NCBI RefSeq assembly: GCF_011038885.2
Contig: NZ_CP064952.1
Span: 434,001 to 498,000 of the forward strand
Length of the DNA stretch: 64,000 bases
Reading direction: 5' to 3'
Origin: Schaalia sp. ZJ405
GTDB lineage: Bacteria > Actinomycetota > Actinomycetes > Actinomycetales > Actinomycetaceae
A program made the translations under genes and the position numbers. Under the pieces are notes generated by a model. That model did not search any database. It was not told the DNA's origin and worked only from the letters and a program-made list of their open reading frames with translations. Within the stretch, counting starts at the first letter, position 1; every line of letters begins with the position of its first letter. Below are positions 1-13,347 of the stretch, piece by piece.

Positions 1-162
1 AACGGCATCACCCCCGGACCCGAGTTGGAGTCGTACTTCTTCCCGCAGGTCGACTGGATCATCGACGCGATCCACGAGCGCATTGTTCCGCTCCCAGGAC
101 ACACGCCGTCGTCGAACCAGACCGAAGCTGAGCTCGCTCGGCGTCACCGTCTCGGACTCTGA
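1..162 (+). CDS. C-terminal end of an unidentified protein (5' truncated by window edge)
   Basis: Frame 1 is open from the first base and closes at a TGA at 160-162, giving 53 residues that begin [16 protein letters not shown] and end RRHRLGL. The fragment has coding-like codon use and lies upstream on the same strand as the PHP/SDR/dehydrogenase genes, so it probably belongs to the same sugar or polyol locus. I do not recognise the family from this short tail. About 210 bases separate it from the next gene, with a weak stem in between, so transcription may or may not run through. Confidence 0.5.
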   Translation, partial: NGITPGPELESYFFPQVDWIIDAIHERIVPLPGHTPSSNQTEAELARRHRLGL

Positions 163-275
163 TCCCTGCGGCTGGGTCGGGTTCCGTCAGGACTCGGCCC
201 AGCCCGCCGGGCACCCCGCTGTCCGACTCATTACCGAGGACGACGCCGTCCTCGCCTCGCCGGTGCGACAACACG

Positions 276-312
276 AGCGCCGCCATCGGCCGGCGTGATC
301 ATGTGCGGCGCT
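276..312 (+). terminator. Possible weak hairpin between the first two genes
   Basis: AGCGCCGC (276-283) and GCGGCGCT (305-312) form a perfect 8-bp inverted repeat around a 21-base loop that itself contains GGCCGG. Only a short TTT follows, so this could be an inefficient terminator or chance pairing in GC-rich DNA. Confidence 0.25.
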
Positions 313-373
313 TTCCCGTGACTCTCTGCCTGAATTCTTAACTATTTCCCCCGCTTGATGTGAAGAGGACCCG

Positions 374-1675
374 ATGGATGCCACAAACGATGTGACTCTC
401 AGCCAGGAGCAGCGCCTCGCTGCGCTGCGCACCCAAGCCGCTCAGGAGAATTTCCCCCAGTGGGTTCCCGAATCGAATAACCACATTCACACGTGCTACT
501 CCTTCAGCCCGTACACCCCAACCGCCGCCGCCTTGAATGCGCGCCGCGCCGGGTTGCGAGTCGTTGGATCCGTTGATCATGATTCGATCGCCGCGGCTCC
601 CGAGATGAGCGAAGCAACGAAAATCCTCGGCATGGGGTCTGTGACCGGTTTCGAGATCCGCGCAGTTTTTGACCCCCAGGGGCCACTCAACAACCGCAAA
701 CTCAATAACCCAGACTCTCAGGGCATCGCCTACATGACGGTTCAGGGCGTGCCTCATCAGAACCGGGAGAAAGTTGCCCAGTGGTTGGCTCCCAAACGGG
801 CGGCGCGTTTGGAACGCACACTGAAGATGGCCGCTGCGGCAAACGACATCCTCACAGGCCTGGGGCTCGATCCCTTTGATCCACAGCGCGACATGGTGGA
901 TATCTCGCAATACGCGAACGGAGGCGGAATCACCGAGCGTCACCTCCTGGCAGCGATGGCGACGGCGCTGATCACAGGCTTTGGTCACGGGCAGCCCCTC
1001 GTTGACGGACTGACATCAATGGGCGTGAACATCCCCGCGAAACTTGTTGACGTCCTCGGAGACGAAAACAACCCGCACCTGATGTACGACCTGCTCGGCG
1101 TGCTCAAATCCGAGTACCTTGAGCGCATCTACATTCAACCCACAGATGAGCTGCCCACCACCGAGGACGTCGTTGCCTTCGCCGACTCGGTGGGTGCCAT
1201 CGCGACCTACGCCTACCTCGGTGATGTGTCTGCCTCGCCGACAGGGGACAAGAAAGCAGAAAAATTCGAGGATGAATTCCTTGATGAACTTTTCGAGGCG
1301 ATGGAGGCTAAAAGCCTGCGCGCTGTGACGTATATGCCGCCGCGAAACACAGCTGAACAGCTTGAACGCATTCATACGCTGGCCACGAAACACGGCATGC
1401 TTGAAATCTCCGGTGTTGACATTAACCAACCTCGTCAATCCTTCAACTGTCCGGAGCTGCGTCGTCCCGAATTCGCCGACCTCAACGAGGCGACGTGGGC
1501 AATGGTTGCTCACGAGGCACTGTCCACCGTCGACCCCGAACTCCATATTCTCGGCGAGGGTCGCCTCACCCCTCAGCGGCTCGCCCAAAGGATTGCCGAG
1601 TATGCCCCGCTTGGTCGTGCCATCGCAGATGGGGAAGACCCGGCGGAGGTCGCTCAGAGGGCGACGCGGGCCTGA
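374..1675 (+). CDS. PHP-domain metal-dependent hydrolase-like protein
   Basis: The 433-residue protein carries the first PHP motif, HIHT, at residues 37-40, followed by YSFSP and a VDHDS segment near 67-71. These match the metal-binding HxH and H/D positions of the PHP (polymerase and histidinol phosphatase) superfamily. PHP proteins usually hydrolyse phosphoesters with a multinuclear metal centre. The ATG at 374 is preceded by GAAGAGGA about five bases upstream, which supports the start. It is followed by an SDR and a zinc-type dehydrogenase on the same strand, so a role in sugar-phosphate or polyol metabolism is likely but inferred. The substrate is unknown, and the protein is much longer than the PHP domain alone. 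Confidence 0.75.
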   Translation: MDATNDVTLSQEQRLAALRTQAAQENFPQWVPESNNHIHTCYSFSPYTPTAAALNARRAGLRVVGSVDHDSIAAAPEMSEATKILGMGSVTGFEIRAVFDPQGPLNNRKLNNPDSQGIAYMTVQGVPHQNREKVAQWLAPKRAARLERTLKMAAAANDILTGLGLDPFDPQRDMVDISQYANGGGITERHLLAAMATALITGFGHGQPLVDGLTSMGVNIPAKLVDVLGDENNPHLMYDLLGVLKSEYLERIYIQPTDELPTTEDVVAFADSVGAIATYAYLGDVSASPTGDKKAEKFEDEFLDELFEAMEAKSLRAVTYMPPRNTAEQLERIHTLATKHGMLEISGVDINQPRQSFNCPELRRPEFADLNEATWAMVAHEALSTVDPELHILGEGRLTPQRLAQRIAEYAPLGRAIADGEDPAEVAQRATRA

Positions 1676-1701
1676 GACCTGACTTTAGGCGAGGCCGCGT
1701 G

Positions 1702-1717
1702 CGCCGCGAATGCGGCG
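1702..1717 (+). other. Small intergenic hairpin
   Basis: CGCCGC (1702-1707) pairs with GCGGCG (1712-1717) around GAAT in the 106-base gap between the PHP and SDR genes. No T-tract follows. A copy of the recurrent TCGTCCTCG 9-mer lies immediately downstream (1718-1726). It could tune read-through or be neutral. Confidence 0.25.
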
Positions 1718-1781
1718 TCGTCCTCGTTCATGACAGATCACTTTCACCCCGGATTGGGGATAATTAACAAAGGACACTGAT

Positions 1782-2801
1782 ATGACACACGCACCGTTGC
1801 TTCGGGGACTGTTCCTGAGCGGGCTGGGACGCCCCGTCATCGTTCGTCCCACGACGGGCACCCCGGCACTGACGCTTCCTGAGGACCTGACAACTGCATC
1901 ACCTGCGGATATCGAAGGCGTTGAATTTCCCGCCATCGTTGCCGTGGGAAACGAAACCTACGAGGTGTCCTTGACGACACGTGGGGAACGCGAAATCTCC
2001 GGACGCATCGCTGTTGTCACCGGCGGGGCTCAGGGGTTCGGCGCAGAAATCGCCAAAGGTCTTGTTGACCAAGGGTGCTTCGTGTACATCGCTGACCTCA
2101 ACGCCGAAGGGGCGATCGCGAAGTCAAAGGAACTTGGATCCGACATTACCCATCCGATCACCGTCAACGTCTCCGATGAGGACTCGGTTGCAGCGATGGC
2201 CGAGGAAATCGAACGCGTGACCGGCGGACTTGACCTGGTTGTCTCAAACGCCGGAATCGTCCGCGCTGGGTCGGTACTTGAACAAGACGCTGCAATGTTC
2301 AAGCTGTCCACGGACATTAACTACGTGGCTTTCTTCCTGGTAACAAAGCACCTCGGGAAGCTTCTTGCACGCCAGCACGAGACCAGTGGTGCATGGCTAA
2401 CCGACATTATCCAGATCAATTCCAAGTCCGGACTGGTTGGCTCGAATAAGAACGGTGCCTACGCCGGCTCGAAGTTCGGCGGTGTTGGTCTCGTGCAATC
2501 TTTCGCCCTTGAGCTGATTGAGCACGGGATCAAAGTCAACGCCATCTGCCCGGGAAACTTCTACGACGGGCCGCTGTGGTCCGACCCTGAGAAAGGGCTG
2601 TTCGTGCAGTACCTCAACTCCGGGAAAGTCCCCGGAGCAACAACCGTTGCCGAGGTCAAGGCCGCCTATGAGGCGAAGTCGCCGATCCACCGTGGAGCCA
2701 ATGGGCTGGATGTTCTCCGTGCCCTCTACTACGTCGTTGAGCAGGCATACGAGACCGGTCAGGCGGTGCCCGTCACGGGTGGTCAGGTCATGCTGTCCTG
2801 A
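1782..2801 (+). CDS. SDR-family oxidoreductase with extra N-terminal domain (sorbitol-6-phosphate dehydrogenase-like)
   Basis: The protein has 339 residues. A classical short-chain dehydrogenase begins near residue 72, with nucleotide-binding TGGAQGFG at 80-87, NAGIV at 156-160, a serine at 214 or 216 and the catalytic YAGSK at 227-231. The first 70 residues form a separate segment not found in ordinary SDRs of about 250 residues. The ATG at 1782 follows AAAGGA at a suitable distance. SDRs of the sorbitol-6-phosphate 2-dehydrogenase type carry out NAD(P)-dependent polyol-phosphate oxidation, and the neighbouring zinc-type dehydrogenase and PHP protein fit such a pathway. The exact substrate is inference. 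Confidence 0.75.
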   Translation: MTHAPLLRGLFLSGLGRPVIVRPTTGTPALTLPEDLTTASPADIEGVEFPAIVAVGNETYEVSLTTRGEREISGRIAVVTGGAQGFGAEIAKGLVDQGCFVYIADLNAEGAIAKSKELGSDITHPITVNVSDEDSVAAMAEEIERVTGGLDLVVSNAGIVRAGSVLEQDAAMFKLSTDINYVAFFLVTKHLGKLLARQHETSGAWLTDIIQINSKSGLVGSNKNGAYAGSKFGGVGLVQSFALELIEHGIKVNAICPGNFYDGPLWSDPEKGLFVQYLNSGKVPGATTVAEVKAAYEAKSPIHRGANGLDVLRALYYVVEQAYETGQAVPVTGGQVMLS

Positions 2802-2860
2802 GGTGCCCCACGATTCCCTAGCTTTCATATCCTTAGACATTGACAGAAAAGAGAGACGAC

Positions 2861-4468
2861 ATGAGTGAGATTCCCTCCACCCAGTACGCCATCCAAATCG
2901 TCGGCGCGGAAGAATTCCGCGTCAATACAGAAAAAGAAGTCCATAAGGTCGGTCCCCACCAGATGATGCTCGAGGTCGAGGCCTGTGGGATCTGTTTCTC
3001 CGATACGAAGCTGCTCCACCAGTTCTCCACCCACCCGCGTAAATCCGAGGTTGTCTCCGGCGTCGACGCGAACGCGCTCAAGGACATCCCCTCATACTGC
3101 CCCGGCGATCAGCCCACCGTCCCCGGACACGAACCCGTTGCCCGCGTCATCGAAGTTGGCGATCAGGTCACGCATTTCTCAGTGGGTGACCGCGTCCTCG
3201 TTCAGGCCGACTGGAAGCACCTGCGCACCGCGAAATCCAACGGGGCTTTCGGTTACAACTTCGAGGGTGCATTGCAGGAATACGTCGTCGTTGATGAACG
3301 CTGCGTTGTGTCACCCTCGGGTGAAGAGTTCCTCATCCACGTTTCCGATGGTCCATCAGCGGCTGCCGTTGGCCTCATTGAGCCCTGGGCAACGGTTGAA
3401 GGATCCTACGCCTGGAAGGAACGCAACCACCTCGCCGATGGGGGACGGCTCCTCGTGGTCGGCGACGGAGACGTTGACGCCCTCACCCAGGCGCATGCTC
3501 CCGCCGAGATCGTCCGCATCGGAGCTGGCGAGGTTTCCACGGTTGAGGGTCAGGAATTCGACGACATCATCTACTTTGGATCCGACGCCGAAACAATTGA
3601 AAAAATCGCCGTTCTCATTGGCACGCGCGGGGTCCTGTGCGTTGTCCTAGGAGGGGGCACGATCGAGCGCAAGGTGTCGCTCGACATTGGCCGCGTGCAC
3701 TACGACTTCACGCGTTTTTGCGGCACCACTGGAAACGACCCAGCCGAGGGGTACGCGTGGATTCCCTCGAACGGTGACCTGCGTGAAGGCGACAAGATCG
3801 GCATCATCGGTGCTGCCGGCCCAATGGGGCAGATGCACACGATGCGCGCCGTGACCTCCGGTGTCAAGGGCATTTCCGTTGTCGGCACAGACCTGTCGGA
3901 TGAACGACTTGCTGGCCTTAAATCCGTTGTCGGCCCGGTCGCTCAGAAGAACGGTGTCCCGCTCGACATCGTCAACACCACAACCACGCCGCTTGAGCCC
4001 GGGTACACGCACATCACCGTGCTCGTTCCTGTTCCGGCGCTGGTGTCGCAAGCCGTTGACTTGGCTGCCGAGGATTCAATCCTCAATGCCTTTGCCGGAA
4101 TCCCCGCAGGAACATTCGGTGACTTCGATCTCCAAGGCATCATCGAGCGCCGCATCTTCATGCTCGGTACCTCCGGTTCCGATGTCTCCGACATGCGCAC
4201 GGTCCTGCACAAGATCGAAGAGGGAATCATCGACACGACGATCTCTCTCTTTGCGATCACCGGTATGGCAGGATTTGGCGATGCCATCAACGCAGTGATC
4301 AACCGGACTTCCGGCGGCAAGATCATGGTCTTCCCGAAGCTTCACTCACTCGGACTGACCCCGCTGTCGGAACTGGCTGAGAAACTGCCTGAGGTCGCTG
4401 CGAAACTCGATGACGACGGACTGTGGACGAAGGAAGCCGAAGAAGCTCTCATGGCTTCAGGCCTGTGA
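2861..4468 (+). CDS. Long zinc-binding alcohol dehydrogenase-like (MDR) protein
   Basis: A medium-chain dehydrogenase-like protein of 535 residues from the ATG at 2861, which follows GAGAG eight bases upstream. A TTG at 2840 would add seven residues but lacks a ribosome site. CGIC at 42-45 and PGHEP at 88-92 match the catalytic zinc site, and GIIGAAGPMG is a Rossmann-type glycine motif. Typical MDR enzymes have 340-400 residues, so this one is unusually long, with a substantial insertion between the catalytic half and the Rossmann motif. L-sorbose-1-phosphate reductase-like proteins found beside sorbitol-6-phosphate dehydrogenases are a reasonable comparison. It is the last gene before a strong terminator. 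Confidence 0.75.
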   Translation: MSEIPSTQYAIQIVGAEEFRVNTEKEVHKVGPHQMMLEVEACGICFSDTKLLHQFSTHPRKSEVVSGVDANALKDIPSYCPGDQPTVPGHEPVARVIEVGDQVTHFSVGDRVLVQADWKHLRTAKSNGAFGYNFEGALQEYVVVDERCVVSPSGEEFLIHVSDGPSAAAVGLIEPWATVEGSYAWKERNHLADGGRLLVVGDGDVDALTQAHAPAEIVRIGAGEVSTVEGQEFDDIIYFGSDAETIEKIAVLIGTRGVLCVVLGGGTIERKVSLDIGRVHYDFTRFCGTTGNDPAEGYAWIPSNGDLREGDKIGIIGAAGPMGQMHTMRAVTSGVKGISVVGTDLSDERLAGLKSVVGPVAQKNGVPLDIVNTTTTPLEPGYTHITVLVPVPALVSQAVDLAAEDSILNAFAGIPAGTFGDFDLQGIIERRIFMLGTSGSDVSDMRTVLHKIEEGIIDTTISLFAITGMAGFGDAINAVINRTSGGKIMVFPKLHSLGLTPLSELAEKLPEVAAKLDDDGLWTKEAEEALMASGL

Positions 4469-4540
4469 GCCTCACGTGGTTTCGCGTCTGTGAGCGTCTT
4501 TGGCGCTGAGTGAGGACACTCGTCGCTGAAGAACACATCA

Positions 4541-4577
4541 GGGCCGGTTGCACAAGGAAGTGCAACCGGCCCCTTTG
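4541..4577 (+). terminator. Rho-independent terminator after the dehydrogenase gene
   Basis: GGGCCGGTTGCAC (4541-4553) pairs perfectly with GTGCAACCGGCCC (4560-4572) around AAGGAA, followed by TTTGT. It sits between the plus-strand dehydrogenase and the minus-strand symporter, so it can serve the first and perhaps both converging units. Confidence 0.85.
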
Positions 4578-4652
4578 TCCCCCAAAGACTCTTGTTCAGC
4601 CCATGACGTGCGCTGGAGGAGGCGCCTCGTCCTCGTCCCCGAAATTGAGGGA

Positions 4653-6086
4653 CTACTGCCAGAAGTCGAGCTCTTCCGTGATGCCAATGTCGGCGGCACG
4701 GAAGTGCGGGTCGAGCCCGGCGGCGCGCTGACGGCGATAGTCGCTGGCGCAGTCGATGGCTTTCTTGCCCAGAACAAGGATCACCGGCAAGTTGATGAGA
4801 ACCATCAGACCCATGAGGATGTCGCCGATCGCCCACACCGTGGAGAACTCCATGAGGGCACCGGCGAAAACGAGGAGAACTGCGACGGAACGGAAGATCG
4901 CGTACCCCCACGATGGGATCTGGCCGTGCTTGCGCAAAAGGAAACGGAAATTCACTTCCGCGTAGTAGAAATTACCGATGAGCGTTGTGAATGCGAAGAC
5001 CAGCAACGCCGCGGAAACGAAGGGGTGGGCGAAACCGGCAAAAACCGTGGACATCGCGGACTGGACCAGAGGTGCTCCTGTGACGTCATCGCCGTAGGCA
5101 ACCCCCGTGGAAAGAATGAGGAACGCGGTGATCGTGCAGATGATCATCGTGTCGATAAAGACCGACATCATCTGGACAAGCCCTTGCTTGACAGGGTGCG
5201 ATACGGATGCCGAGGCAGCGGCGTTAGGGGCCGAGCCCACACCGGCCTCGTTTGAGTACAGGCCTCGCTTGATGCCCAGCATCATTGCCGAACCGGCAAA
5301 GCCGCCGAAAATTGCCTGGAAATCGAAGGCCTGCGAGAAGATTGCGCCGAACATCGCGGGAATGTTCTGCCAGTTGATGCAGATGACGATCAGGGCAACA
5401 CCGACGTAAATGATCGCCATGATCGGCACAATAACCGCCGTGACGGCAGTCAGGCGGCGAGATCCACCGAAGATTGAGGCTCCCATCGCAATGGCCAGAA
5501 CGCCGCCAACAATAACGGGGGTCCATGTTGGGTGAGACCAGGAATAGCTGGTGAAGGCCTCCGCGACGTTAAATGATGCGAGAAGATTGAATCCACCCAT
5601 GTACGTGACGATGAGAATGACCGCGAAGGACATCGCGAGTCCTGGTTTCTTCAGAGCAATCAAAATGTAGTAGGCGGGGCCGCCGTGGGAGTCGCTGCCT
5701 CGCGAGCTGCGTTTCTTGTAGATCTGAGCGAGGGTCGATTCAATGAATGCCGTCGCTGACCCGAGGGTGGCGATCATCCACATCCAGAACACGGCTCCGG
5801 CGCCGCCCGTTGCGATTGCCGTGGCGACGCCCGCGATATTGCCAACGCCGACGCGCGAGGCCGTGGACACCATGAGAGCGCGGAATGACGAGAGTTCACC
5901 CTCATCTTTCGGTGGCTCTGTGACGACTCGGATCGACTCTGCGAACATGCGGATGGGAAGCGCGCGCGTTCGGATGAAGAAGTAGAGACCTCCACCGACC
6001 AGCAGAGCAACGAGGATATAGGTGTACAGTGCGTCAACGACGACGGTGAGTGCATTGTTGATCGCGGTCATTACATCTGCGAACAT
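4653..6086 (-). CDS. Sodium:alanine/glycine symporter (AGCS family)
   Basis: A 477-residue polytopic membrane protein with the AGCS hallmarks GVGNIAGVA in its first third and SNEAGVGSAPNAAASA in the middle, plus regularly spaced hydrophobic helices. AGCS carriers import alanine or glycine with sodium or protons. I start it at the ATG ending at 6086 because AAAGGAATCCG precedes it directly. The GTG at 6110 would add eight residues but has no ribosome site. It is transcribed alone, convergent with the dehydrogenase cluster. Its roughly 180-base leader contains three inverted repeats and may be regulatory. Confidence 0.9.
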   Translation of the reverse strand: MFADVMTAINNALTVVVDALYTYILVALLVGGGLYFFIRTRALPIRMFAESIRVVTEPPKDEGELSSFRALMVSTASRVGVGNIAGVATAIATGGAGAVFWMWMIATLGSATAFIESTLAQIYKKRSSRGSDSHGGPAYYILIALKKPGLAMSFAVILIVTYMGGFNLLASFNVAEAFTSYSWSHPTWTPVIVGGVLAIAMGASIFGGSRRLTAVTAVIVPIMAIIYVGVALIVICINWQNIPAMFGAIFSQAFDFQAIFGGFAGSAMMLGIKRGLYSNEAGVGSAPNAAASASVSHPVKQGLVQMMSVFIDTMIICTITAFLILSTGVAYGDDVTGAPLVQSAMSTVFAGFAHPFVSAALLVFAFTTLIGNFYYAEVNFRFLLRKHGQIPSWGYAIFRSVAVLLVFAGALMEFSTVWAIGDILMGLMVLINLPVILVLGKKAIDCASDYRRQRAAGLDPHFRAADIGITEELDFWQ

Positions 6087-6132
6087 CGGATTCCTTTGGT
6101 TTTCTGGCACACGTTGATGAGTGGGTGTGGTT

Positions 6133-6262
6133 GAGTGCTCCGGTCAAGCCGGTGCACTCTTGGCGCATGCGACAACTGCTGCATGCGTGACGCGTGTGTC
6201 TGAGTGTCAACTCTCCGAGGTGTTTTCGCTCCTCAGAGGTTAAGTCTTCATGACCCACGCGT
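6133..6262 (-). promoter_or_regulatory. Structured 5' leader of the AGCS symporter gene
   Basis: On the minus strand three foldable elements precede the symporter. The first has an outer stem of 11 positions (6262-6252 with 6200-6190, one mismatch) enclosing an 8-bp hairpin (6238-6231 with 6220-6213, one G-U pair, loop AGCGAAAACA). The second is a perfect 7-bp inverted repeat, CGCATGC/GCATGCG (6164-6187). The third is GAGTGC-CCGG/CCGG-GCACTC with one mismatch (6133-6159), about 45 bases from the start codon. I looked for the glycine-riboswitch consensus and do not see it. It may be an attenuator, a protein-binding leader or an undescribed cis-element. Confidence 0.4.
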
Positions 6263-6735
6263 GGGGCACAGGCGGCTCATTGACAAGGATTTTGACATTC
6301 TCCTTGCGTTGGGCGCACGCTGCATCCATCTGAGATGGCGATAGTTTACCGAGCCAAGGGGAATTCGGGAAAGTCTGATGGTGATGTGGGGTGCGGGAAG
6401 CTGGCCAGTTGGCCAGCTCTCGTTCTCCTCTTCTCTTCTGCGTGCGTGCTATCGAAAAGGCCACGCACGGACGCCAGAACCTCGCCCAACCTCTTCTTCC
6501 ACGTGTGCGCCGCCGAGGAGTGGTCGCGGACTTGTCGACAGCTCAGAAGATGGGGCACAGCTCTCATGAACGGTCTTACTCGCGAAATTTAGCCGTTTTT
6601 GCCACCTCCTCCCTGGTGAGCTGGGTTACGTGTGTACATCACATTTTGTTCAATTGGGGCGAGCGATCGGCAAAAATCGTTGAGAATCCGGGGAACTTGT
6701 CTCGCTCGTATCGTCGGACGGTAAGCGAGCCTGAT
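6263..6735. other. Non-coding region between AGCS leader and rRNA promoter
   Basis: About 470 bases hold no convincing gene: the open frames here are short, lack ribosome sites and overlap each other on both strands. The region should contain the AGCS promoter reading left and distal rRNA regulatory DNA reading right. Confidence 0.5.
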
Positions 6736-6765
6736 TTGACTGGACGCTGTGTGGGTGGGTAGTGT
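6736..6765 (+). promoter_or_regulatory. Candidate rRNA operon promoter
   Basis: TTGACT (6736-6741) and TAGTGT (6760-6765) are separated by 18 bases, a reasonable sigma-70-type spacing, about 230 bases before the 16S gene. Everything downstream to 6990 is a leader made almost only of G and T on the plus strand. Confidence 0.45.
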
Positions 6766-6993
6766 TTTTTCTTGTCGCTTGGCTGGCTTTGTGGTTGGTT
6801 GGGTGGTGGTTGGTCCTTTCTGGCTTTGGCTCTGTTTGTGGGGTTGGGGTTGGTTTGTGATTGGTGTTGTTTGTGAACTCGATAGTGTGTTTGTTTGTTT
6901 TTATGCCTGTTTTTTGTTTTTGAGTTGTTTTTGGTTGGGATTGCCTGGGTTGGCTTGGCTGTTGTGGTTGGGTTGGTTTGGGTTTTTTCGAGT
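6766..6993 (+). other. G/T-biased rRNA leader
   Basis: Nearly every base is G or T (runs such as GGTTGGTTTGTG). This matches the G/T bias of the 16S-23S spacer and contrasts with the A/C bias after 23S. It is probably the transcribed rRNA leader. The 155-residue frame on the opposite strand (6650-7117) is a composition artefact rich in Thr, Pro, Asn and Gln. Confidence 0.5.
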
Positions 6994-12023
<5,030 letters not shown>

Positions 12024-12083
12024 ACACAACAAGAGCCAAACCCCAACACACGGGGTTAGGGCAGTGTGTGTGGACCAATAGTC

Positions 12084-12204
12084 TTGTGGTGGTCATAGCG
12101 TGAGGGAAACGCCCAGCCCTTCCTTTTCGAACCTGGAAGCTAAGCCTCACAGCGCCGATGGTACTGCACTTGGGAGAGTGTGGGAGAGTAGGACACCGCC
12201 ACAA
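12084..12204 (+). rRNA. rrf: 5S ribosomal RNA
   Basis: The terminal helix TTGTGGTGG (12084-12092) pairs with CCGCCACAA (12196-12204). Inside are GTGAGGGAAACGCCC and CGAACCTGGAAGCTAAG, both standard 5S segments. The length of about 121 bases is normal, and it lies about 135 bases after 23S in the same operon. Confidence 0.95.
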
Positions 12205-12216
12205 CAAACTTTCACT

Positions 12217-12253
12217 GTGAGCCGACACCCCCCAACGGGGGGTGCCGGCTCAC
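12217..12253 (+). terminator. rRNA operon terminator
   Basis: GTGAGCCG-A-CACCCCCC (12217-12233) pairs with GGGGGGTG-C-CGGCTCAC (12237-12253), with a single A/C mismatch and a three-base loop. The 17-position stem is very stable and lies 12 bases after 5S. No T-run follows, as is common for high-GC organisms. Confidence 0.85.
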
Positions 12254-12428
12254 ACACACATAACCACACATAACCACGCGTCCCACACAAAACGGGACAC
12301 AACCAACACCACACACACGGGACACACTTGCGACAGACGTCCAGCCCTACCCATACCACCCGTATGGAATAGACGACAGTTCGATCCGTGCCATTGTCAC
12401 CGTGGCGACCTCGCTATACGCTTTCACT

Positions 12429-12454
12429 GTAATTATTTGACCGTTAACAATTAC
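12429..12454 (+). promoter_or_regulatory. Inverted repeat upstream of the FMN reductase gene
   Basis: GTAATT (12429-12434) and AATTAC (12449-12454) flank 14 bases, and the AT-rich block TTGACCGTTAACAATTACTG contains further partial symmetry. It lies 18 bases before the start codon, a plausible operator or core promoter. No regulator can be named. Confidence 0.3.
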
Positions 12455-12471
12455 TGTCAATAGGAGTACAT

Positions 12472-13032
12472 ATGACACGTCTTGCAGTCGTCCTCGGATC
12501 CGTTCGCACTAACCGCGTGGGACAGGGTGTTGCAGAATGGGTGGTTTCCAAGGCAAACAACGTTGAGGGTGTCCAAGCGGAACTTGTCGATATCAAGTCT
12601 TTCGATTTACCGCTGTTCGCTGAACCCGTACCAACGGCAGTATCTGCGCCCCAGGACCCCGCAGGGGCCCGCTTCAATGAGACAGTCAAGAGCTTCGACG
12701 CCGTGATCATTGTGACACCCGAATACAATCACTCAATCCCGGGTGCGTTGAAGAATGCCCTTGACTTCCTTGAGCCGTCCGCGCTCGCTCGTAAGGGCGT
12801 TGGACTTGTTGGATACTCCTTCACCGGCGGGCTCCGCCCGGTTGAACACCTGCGCCTGATTCTTGCGAATTTCCAGGCTGCGGTCGTTAACCCGCAGGTT
12901 TCTCTCTCGTTGGTCACTGATTTTGAGAACATGTCAGAGTTCAAGCCTGCTGCTTACCATGACGGCGAAGTCGAGGGCATGGTCGCGGAAATGCTTGCTC
13001 AGGGCAACGCGCTGGCCTCTTTGCGTGCATGA
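12472..13032 (+). CDS. NADPH-dependent FMN reductase
   Basis: A 186-residue flavodoxin-fold protein. GSVRTNR at 9-15 is the FMN phosphate-binding loop, and TPEYNHSIPG at 82-91 is the signature that contacts the flavin and forms the dimer. The length equals that of azoreductase/chromate reductase-type members. AGGAG lies six bases before the ATG. It is a single-gene unit between the rRNA terminator and a strong downstream hairpin. It likely reduces FMN, quinones or azo compounds in the cytoplasm; the physiological substrate cannot be read from the sequence. Confidence 0.92.
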   Translation: MTRLAVVLGSVRTNRVGQGVAEWVVSKANNVEGVQAELVDIKSFDLPLFAEPVPTAVSAPQDPAGARFNETVKSFDAVIIVTPEYNHSIPGALKNALDFLEPSALARKGVGLVGYSFTGGLRPVEHLRLILANFQAAVVNPQVSLSLVTDFENMSEFKPAAYHDGEVEGMVAEMLAQGNALASLRA

Positions 13033-13124
13033 GCTCAGCCCCGGAATCGTGTGTGAAGTTTGGGATGTCTCAGCCTCTGGTGGGATAGACCCGGTTCACC
13101 TGTGATCCTGCGGCGTTAGCCCTA

Positions 13125-13162
13125 AGAAACGCGGTATCCCGGTTGCGGGATGCCGCGTTTCT
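13125..13162 (+). terminator. Rho-independent-type terminator after the FMN reductase gene
   Basis: AGAAACGCGGTATCCCG pairs with CGGGATGCCGCGTTTCT around GTTG (one T/G wobble), then CTGTTTCTTG. The stem has 17 positions. Confidence 0.8.
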
Positions 13163-13347
13163 CTGTTTCTTGTGCCGATATGGGGACGAGGACGAAGCTC
13201 CCATCACCTCATCATCAGCCGCTCTTTTGCGTGGGTGCGTGGGTTTTTTCGGGGTGAAGACGCGGCGTGCAGCCAACTCGTCCTCGTCACGCGCTGTGCT
13301 TCCATGCGAAGGTGACGACGACGGTGCAAAGATGAGACGATGTCACG
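13163..13347 (+). other. Intergenic region with two copies of the 9-mer
   Basis: Between the terminator and rsmI there is no gene. Two copies of the recurrent motif occur in opposite orientation, CGAGGACGA at 13187-13195 and TCGTCCTCG at 13278-13286. The rsmI promoter should be here. Confidence 0.4.

Noticed and set aside
6133..6262. Glycine riboswitch before the AGCS symporter
   Set aside because: The conserved glycine-aptamer strings are absent although the gene type would fit.
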